A stretch of DNA of 17,751 nt from Chloroflexota bacterium (GTDB taxonomy: Bacteria; Chloroflexota; Anaerolineae; Caldilineales; Caldilineaceae). The stretch spans positions 1 through 17,751 of the forward strand of contig QEUY01000007.1 in NCBI GenBank assembly GCA_003577365.1. The letters run 5' to 3'. The notes below the pieces were generated by a model. That model was not told the DNA's origin and did no database searches. It saw nothing but the letters and a program-made list of their open reading frames with translations. A program made the position numbers and the translations under genes. Positions within the stretch are counted from its first letter, which is position 1, and each line of letters begins with the position of its first letter. Below, piece by piece: positions 14,564 to 17,751 of this stretch.

Positions 14564-15289
14564 ATGAAGCTGGAAAGCCGTCTTGAGAAACTCGAACACG
14601 AGTTCAAGATTCTGAAAAGCGAGATCCAGACGACCCTCTTGGAGATCCAAGAACAGATTCTGATCCACTACTATCCCGCATTGCGCGCCGAGGAGGGCGC
14701 CCCCCCAGCTCATCTACAAGAGGCTGTCGACGCGCTGCGCGTTGGGCAGCAGGCACAGATGCGGCTGAAGGGCCTGCAGGAGAGCCTATCGTCACGGCGC
14801 TCCGCCCTTAACAGCGTGCCGTCAGCCTTTACCGATGTCACCTATGAGTGGGTGGATGACGAGGAGGAGGAAGAGCCGTTGAGTTTGCCGTCCGGAAGCG
14901 CCGTTCCGCCCCAGACCCGGGAAGTCTCTTTAGCCGATCTAAGGCAGCCCCGGCGCGGCGCCGAGAGCCGAACCGCCCCGCCGCCCCAAACGCCGCTGGT
15001 TGAGCCGACGCCCCAGACGCAATCATTTGATTTTGCCGCTTTCGCCGGGTGGGTTGGCGAGAGTATACACAAGGTGGGCAAGGCGCGCACGCAAAAGGCT
15101 GTGGAGACCTATGCGGCCGCCGTTTCTCTGCCTGCCGAGGTCAAGGAGATATTTGCCCAACTGATCGCGTTGAGCGATGACCCAGGCCCTATCGACCCAT
15201 CCAATGCGACCGGCGTGATGGAAGTTCTCGTCAAGCTGGATCAGGTCTGGCGAGGCGGACAAACTGCCCGTTCTGCCTGGGCGGAGTAG
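14564..15289 (+). CDS. FlaD/E-like archaellum-associated coiled-coil protein
   Basis: Soluble protein of 241 residues. The N-terminus is a charged coiled coil (about 1-35). A helical region (48-80) and an acidic, Pro-rich linker follow (DDEEEEE at 98-104, to about 155). The C-terminal domain is helical (about 156-230). Its pattern, GWVGESIHKVGKARTQKAVE (162-181) followed by a Tyr and LPAEVKEIFAQL (189-200), matches what I remember of the archaeal FlaD/E domain (Trp, KVG, Tyr, S/P-x-EV). In Euryarchaeota FlaC/D/E form the cytosolic ring at the archaellum base and link it to chemotaxis through CheF. Position supports this: it lies between archaellin and the FlaG/F-like genes, where flaCDE sits in archaea. 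AAGG at 14552-14555 precedes the ATG. A 7-C run lies at 14700-14706. Homology is moderate; it could instead be a lineage-specific ring protein. Confidence 0.6.
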   Translation: MKLESRLEKLEHEFKILKSEIQTTLLEIQEQILIHYYPALRAEEGAPPAHLQEAVDALRVGQQAQMRLKGLQESLSSRRSALNSVPSAFTDVTYEWVDDEEEEEPLSLPSGSAVPPQTREVSLADLRQPRRGAESRTAPPPQTPLVEPTPQTQSFDFAAFAGWVGESIHKVGKARTQKAVETYAAAVSLPAEVKEIFAQLIALSDDPGPIDPSNATGVMEVLVKLDQVWRGGQTARSAWAE

Positions 15290-15292
15290 CTT

Positions 15293-15805
15293 ATGGATAA
15301 AGCAATTACCACGGTCTTTATGATCATCGTCAGCATCGTGATCTCGGTGATGGTCTTCAACACCGTCTACCCGGCTGCTGTACGTGGCAGCGATTCGCTG
15401 GTCAGCATGCGTACACGCATGGACGAGCGCATGAAGACCCAGATCGCGGTGGTGCATGCCACCGGCGAACTGGACAGCAGCGGCAACTGGCAGGATACCA
15501 ACGGCGACGGTCGCTTTAACGTCTTTATCTGGGTCAAAAATATCGGCTCGCTGCGTATTGCAGCTGTCACCGATGTGGATGTCTTTTTCGGGCCGGAAGG
15601 AAACTTCATGCGCATCCCCTATAAGGACGACGCCGGCGGCAGCTACCCCTACTGGGATTGGCAGGTGGAGAATGACACGCACTGGAATCCTACGGCGACG
15701 GCGCGCATCATAATTTACTACAGCACTCCGTTGGCGCGCGGCAGCTACTTTGTCAAGATCGTGACCCCCAGCGGCCCCGCCGACGATTCTTTTTTCAGCC
15801 TCTAG
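15293..15805 (+). CDS. FlaG-like archaellum stator protein
   Basis: Bitopic protein of 170 residues: a single N-terminal transmembrane helix (about 5-27), a short helix (about 33-52, SMRTRMDERMKTQIAVVHA), and a beta-sandwich-like domain with NVFIWVKNIGSLRIAAVTDV (76-95). This is the layout of archaeal FlaG/FlaF, whose extracytoplasmic beta domains anchor the motor to the envelope as stator. The RMDERMKTQIAVVHA stretch resembles the FlaG segment after its helix, so I call this one G and the next gene F, but the two are hard to separate. There is no class III cleavage motif, so the N-terminal helix is probably retained. GGAG at 15283-15286 fixes the start. It begins 3 bases after the D/E-like stop. 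Confidence 0.65.
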   Translation: MDKAITTVFMIIVSIVISVMVFNTVYPAAVRGSDSLVSMRTRMDERMKTQIAVVHATGELDSSGNWQDTNGDGRFNVFIWVKNIGSLRIAAVTDVDVFFGPEGNFMRIPYKDDAGGSYPYWDWQVENDTHWNPTATARIIIYYSTPLARGSYFVKIVTPSGPADDSFFSL

Positions 15806-15817
15806 GCTACGACCACT

Positions 15818-16336
15818 ATGGAATCTGCGCTCGCTACTCTGATCCTGATTACGGTGCTGCTCTTTTCGGTGCTGACCCTATCGTACAGCTATCTGGAGAG
15901 CCAGGACCTGCTCATGGTCGCCGAGCAGGAGATGCAAGCTCGGCTCGCCGACCAAGCCCAGACCGCGCTGGAGGTAGTCCAAACCCAAATTGTCAGCCCA
16001 GGCGTTAAGCTTGAAATGACCGTACGCAATGTGGGCAGCATCAAACTCAACGACTTTGAAAAATGGGATGTGATCGTCGAGTCCTATCATATGACGGACA
16101 CCCTGTCCCAGCGTTGGCTGCCCTATACGGCGGCTCCCGGCAACGATCAGTGGCGGGTGGCCGGCATCTATGCCGCTTCATTCAGACCAGAAGTCTTTAA
16201 CCCAGGGATTCTCGATCCTGGGGAGGAGATGGTCATTCAGATCAATTTTCTGCTGCCGGTAGAACCGGAACGTCTCAACCGCGCCACGATCGGCGCTGCC
16301 AATGGCGCCCAAACGACGGCATTCTTTGCCTGGTAA
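15818..16336 (+). CDS. FlaF-like archaellum stator protein
   Basis: Bitopic protein of 172 residues with an N-terminal helix (about 3-24) directly at the start, a polar helix (about 30-55), then a beta domain with the strand-turn-strand KLEMTVRNVGSIKLNDFEKW (65-84). The VRNVGS turn recalls the V-N-T/V-G-S motif of FlaF beta sandwiches. In archaea FlaF binds the S-layer and pairs with FlaG as stator. How that would work here, in a bacterium, is open; a proteinaceous surface layer or peptidoglycan could serve as anchor. It starts 12 bases after the FlaG-like stop and ends 13 bases before the receiver gene. The ribosome binding site is weak, so coupling to the upstream gene is likely. The F versus G assignment is tentative. 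Confidence 0.62.
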   Translation: MESALATLILITVLLFSVLTLSYSYLESQDLLMVAEQEMQARLADQAQTALEVVQTQIVSPGVKLEMTVRNVGSIKLNDFEKWDVIVESYHMTDTLSQRWLPYTAAPGNDQWRVAGIYAASFRPEVFNPGILDPGEEMVIQINFLLPVEPERLNRATIGAANGAQTTAFFAW

Positions 16337-16349
16337 CGGAGTCTGCGAG

Positions 16350-16733
16350 ATGACCCCTAAGATTTTGGTCGTCGAAGACGACATCATGACTGCCAAGATT
16401 CTTGCTCTGCTCCTCACGCGCGCGGGGTATGAAGCCACGGTTGTCCACGATGCATCGGCGGCGTTGGGCGCTGTCGAGCAGGTGAATCCTCACTTGCTCA
16501 TCCTCGACGTCATGCTGCCGGGGATAGATGGGTATGAAATCTGCCGGCTCTTGCGCCGCGAACCGAACACGAAGCGCCTGCCCATCCTGATGTTTACGGC
16601 GCTGGCGCGACCCGCCGACCAACGCCAGGGGTTTGTGGCGGGGGCCGACGACTATCTGGTGAAGCCGGTTAACTCAAACGAACTGCTCAGCCGTGTGCGT
16701 TCCATGTTGTTCTTTTCGGTGGAAACAGCCTAG
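16350..16733 (+). CDS. Stand-alone CheY-like response regulator in the archaellum operon
   Basis: Single receiver domain of 127 residues with no output domain. The phosphorylation site is complete: acidic pair Asp 10/Asp 11, phospho-acceptor Asp 53 in LILDVMLPG, Thr 83 and Lys 105 in the LVKP turn. An upstream in-frame ATG at 16302 lies within the FlaF-like gene. GGAG at 16338-16341, 8 bases before ATG 16350, favours the shorter form, which begins MTPKILVVEDD as usual for receivers. It sits between the FlaF-like and FlaH genes, with gaps of 13 and 36 bases, so it is part of the operon. In archaea a separate CheY reaches the archaellum through CheF. A receiver encoded within the motor operon suggests direct control of FlaH or the D/E-like ring, though this is inference. 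No histidine kinase is in the window. Confidence 0.9.
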   Translation: MTPKILVVEDDIMTAKILALLLTRAGYEATVVHDASAALGAVEQVNPHLLILDVMLPGIDGYEICRLLRREPNTKRLPILMFTALARPADQRQGFVAGADDYLVKPVNSNELLSRVRSMLFFSVETA

Positions 16734-16760
16734 GTTCTGTTGACTAGAGAGGTAGCTAGA

Positions 16761-16764
16761 GAGG
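16761..16764 (+). promoter_or_regulatory. Ribosome binding site deciding the FlaH start
   Basis: GAGG lies 5 bases before GTG 16770. The longer frame starts at TTG 16740, which has no comparable site. The sequence AGAGAGGTAG occurs twice here (16747-16756 and 16759-16768, one copy imperfectly framed by CTAG), so the site may be a small duplication. Confidence 0.45.
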
Positions 16765-16769
16765 TAGAC

Positions 16770-17474
16770 GTGGAGGGCAACAAGACCAAGACCGTGATTT
16801 CGACGGGCAATCGCGAGATCGATGAAAAGATGGGGGGGGGTGTGCCCCTCGGCTCGATGACGCTCATCGAGGGAGACTCCCACTCCGGCAAGTCCGTTCT
16901 GTCGCAGCAAATGACCTGGGGATCGCTCAACGGGGGATTTCGTCTCTCCTTTTTCACGACCGAAAACACTGTGAAGAGCCTGGTCAAACAGATGCAGAGT
17001 TTGAGCATTGACATCTTGGACTTTCTGCTGTTGGGCCGCCTGCGTCTGTTTCCGATGGAAATTGCCCAGTCCAAAGAGGATGTGCTCTCCATCCTTTTAC
17101 AGGCGGTCAAGGCCGAGGGGCAGCGAGGCAGCGATATGATCTTTATTGATGCCCTTACCCCGTGTATCACGACCACCCCACCGGAGGCGGTCTTGCGCTT
17201 TTTTGAACAGTGTAAACGGCTTTGTTCAGAGGGAATGACCGTGGTGGTCATTGTCCATTCGCACGCGGTGGACCGCGATCTGCTGGTACGGATCACCTCT
17301 TTGTGCGATGCGCATCTGCGGCTGCGCACTGAGGAGGTCGGCGAACGATTGATCAAAGCGATGGAGGTCGCCAAAGTGCGCGGGGCCAGCAAGCGCACGG
17401 GCAACATTGTCAGTTTTGAAGTCGAGCCTGGGTTTGGGATGCGGATTATCCCGATCAGCAAAGCACAGGGATAG
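16770..17474 (+). CDS. arlH: FlaH/ArlH archaellum motor-associated ATPase
   Basis: RecA/KaiC-superfamily protein of 234 residues, the usual FlaH length. In archaea FlaH binds ATP, forms a ring with FlaI at the base of the archaellum, and is thought to help in assembly and switching. Walker A is GDSHSGKS (35-42) within LIEGDSHSGKSVLSQQ, the characteristic FlaH form. Walker B is MIFIDAL (about 123-129). FFTTEN (61-66) follows strand 2, and VVVIVHSHA lies in the sensor strand. GTG 16770 is preferred because GAGG precedes it; TTG 16740 would add 10 residues. A 9-G run at 16832-16840 lies just upstream of Walker A, and slippage there would inactivate the gene. FlaI begins 8 bases downstream. This gene and FlaI are the strongest markers that the operon is an archaellum and not a pilus. 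Confidence 0.88.
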   Translation: MEGNKTKTVISTGNREIDEKMGGGVPLGSMTLIEGDSHSGKSVLSQQMTWGSLNGGFRLSFFTTENTVKSLVKQMQSLSIDILDFLLLGRLRLFPMEIAQSKEDVLSILLQAVKAEGQRGSDMIFIDALTPCITTTPPEAVLRFFEQCKRLCSEGMTVVVIVHSHAVDRDLLVRITSLCDAHLRLRTEEVGERLIKAMEVAKVRGASKRTGNIVSFEVEPGFGMRIIPISKAQG

Positions 17475-17482
17475 GCTCCCCG

Positions 17483-17751
17483 ATGGAGACGATTAAGTTA
17501 CCCTTTCCAAGATCAAACTTTACACAAGGGCGGGCGGAGAACGCAACGCTGACCCTGGAGCAGCTGCCTGAGCCTTTGCAAGAGGCGGCCCGCGCCAAGC
17601 CGTTTCTGCTGGAGTATTTGCAGGGAGTGCCGGTCCAACAGATTGGCATCCCCGCCTACTACCCCAAGTTATCGCGCAAGCTACGCCAACTGCGCCATCG
17701 CAACTTAATCTATCCCACCAGCGACGAGAATGTCTTTGTCCATATCTACCC
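17483..17751 (+). CDS. arlI: FlaI/ArlI archaellum motor ATPase, N-terminal part (3' cut by window)
   Basis: The first 89 codons of a secretion-superfamily ATPase of FlaI type, the hexameric motor that drives archaellum assembly and rotation. Only the N-terminal domain is visible; the Walker motifs are beyond the edge. The recognisable segment is PFLLEYLQGVPVQQIGIPAY (about 40-59), then YPKLSRKLRQLRHRNLIYPT and VFVHIY. It closely matches the archaeal FlaI pattern (P-x-LLEY, GIPxxYPxLSR, NLIYP, HIY) as I remember it, more than it matches PilB, PilT or TadA. It starts 8 bases after the FlaH stop, as in archaeal operons. The ribosome binding site AGGG at 17467-17470 is far, so coupling with FlaH is likely. 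flaJ is expected next, outside the window. Confidence 0.83.
   Translation, partial: METIKLPFPRSNFTQGRAENATLTLEQLPEPLQEAARAKPFLLEYLQGVPVQQIGIPAYYPKLSRKLRQLRHRNLIYPTSDENVFVHIY

Noticed and set aside
1..17751. CRISPR array, tRNA or rRNA genes
   Set aside because: I saw no regularly spaced direct repeats, no tRNA cloverleaf and no rRNA-like sequence.

Overview
The window looks like a chromosomal piece of a GC-rich bacterium, most likely Chloroflexota (Anaerolineae/Caldilineae-like). The bacterial gene set (NgcEFG-type sugar importer, PdxH, Uma2 nuclease, NurA, PilN/PilO-like pair) lies beside an archaeal-type motility operon. I recall archaella being reported in some Chloroflexota, which supports this placement, but taxonomy is inferred from gene content only.

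Layout. (1) 1-3219, plus strand: a carbohydrate ABC importer of the N-acetylglucosamine/chitobiose NgcEFG type. It consists of a binding protein cut by the left window edge and two permeases. The binding-protein and permease genes are separated by a 326-base gap that holds a strong hairpin and a ~159-base MITE-like palindromic element with 16-base perfect terminal inverted repeats. (2) 3239-7714, plus strand: a YbaK-type deacylase, an unrecognised multi-pass membrane protein, pyridoxamine-phosphate oxidase (PdxH) and a large ADP-ribosylglycohydrolase fused to a beta-rich C-terminal half. (3) 7707-11312, minus strand: probable operon nurA - AI-2E-family membrane protein - Uma2 nuclease, with a good sigma70-like promoter upstream of nurA. 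(4) 11653-13475, plus strand: a translationally coupled PilN-like / PilO-like pair; the PilO-like protein carries a TPR extension and no PilM precedes the pair. (5) 13773 to the right edge, plus strand: archaellum-like operon. It runs archaellin with class III signal peptide, a rho-independent terminator, a FlaD/E-like coiled-coil protein, FlaG-like, FlaF-like, a CheY-like receiver protein, FlaH ATPase and the N-terminal part of the FlaI motor ATPase, which is cut by the right edge.

The last region is the notable one: an archaeal rotary-filament system in what otherwise reads as a bacterial genome. Its gene order matches archaea (filament - D/E - F/G - H - I). Unusual details are a pilin-like Glu at +5 of the mature archaellin, a stand-alone response regulator inside the operon just before the FlaH switch/motor ATPase, G/C homopolymer tracts in three genes, and an orphan PilN/PilO-like pair directly upstream that may serve as an envelope adaptor. 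FlaJ (membrane platform) and a class III peptidase are not in this window; FlaJ would be expected just beyond the right edge.
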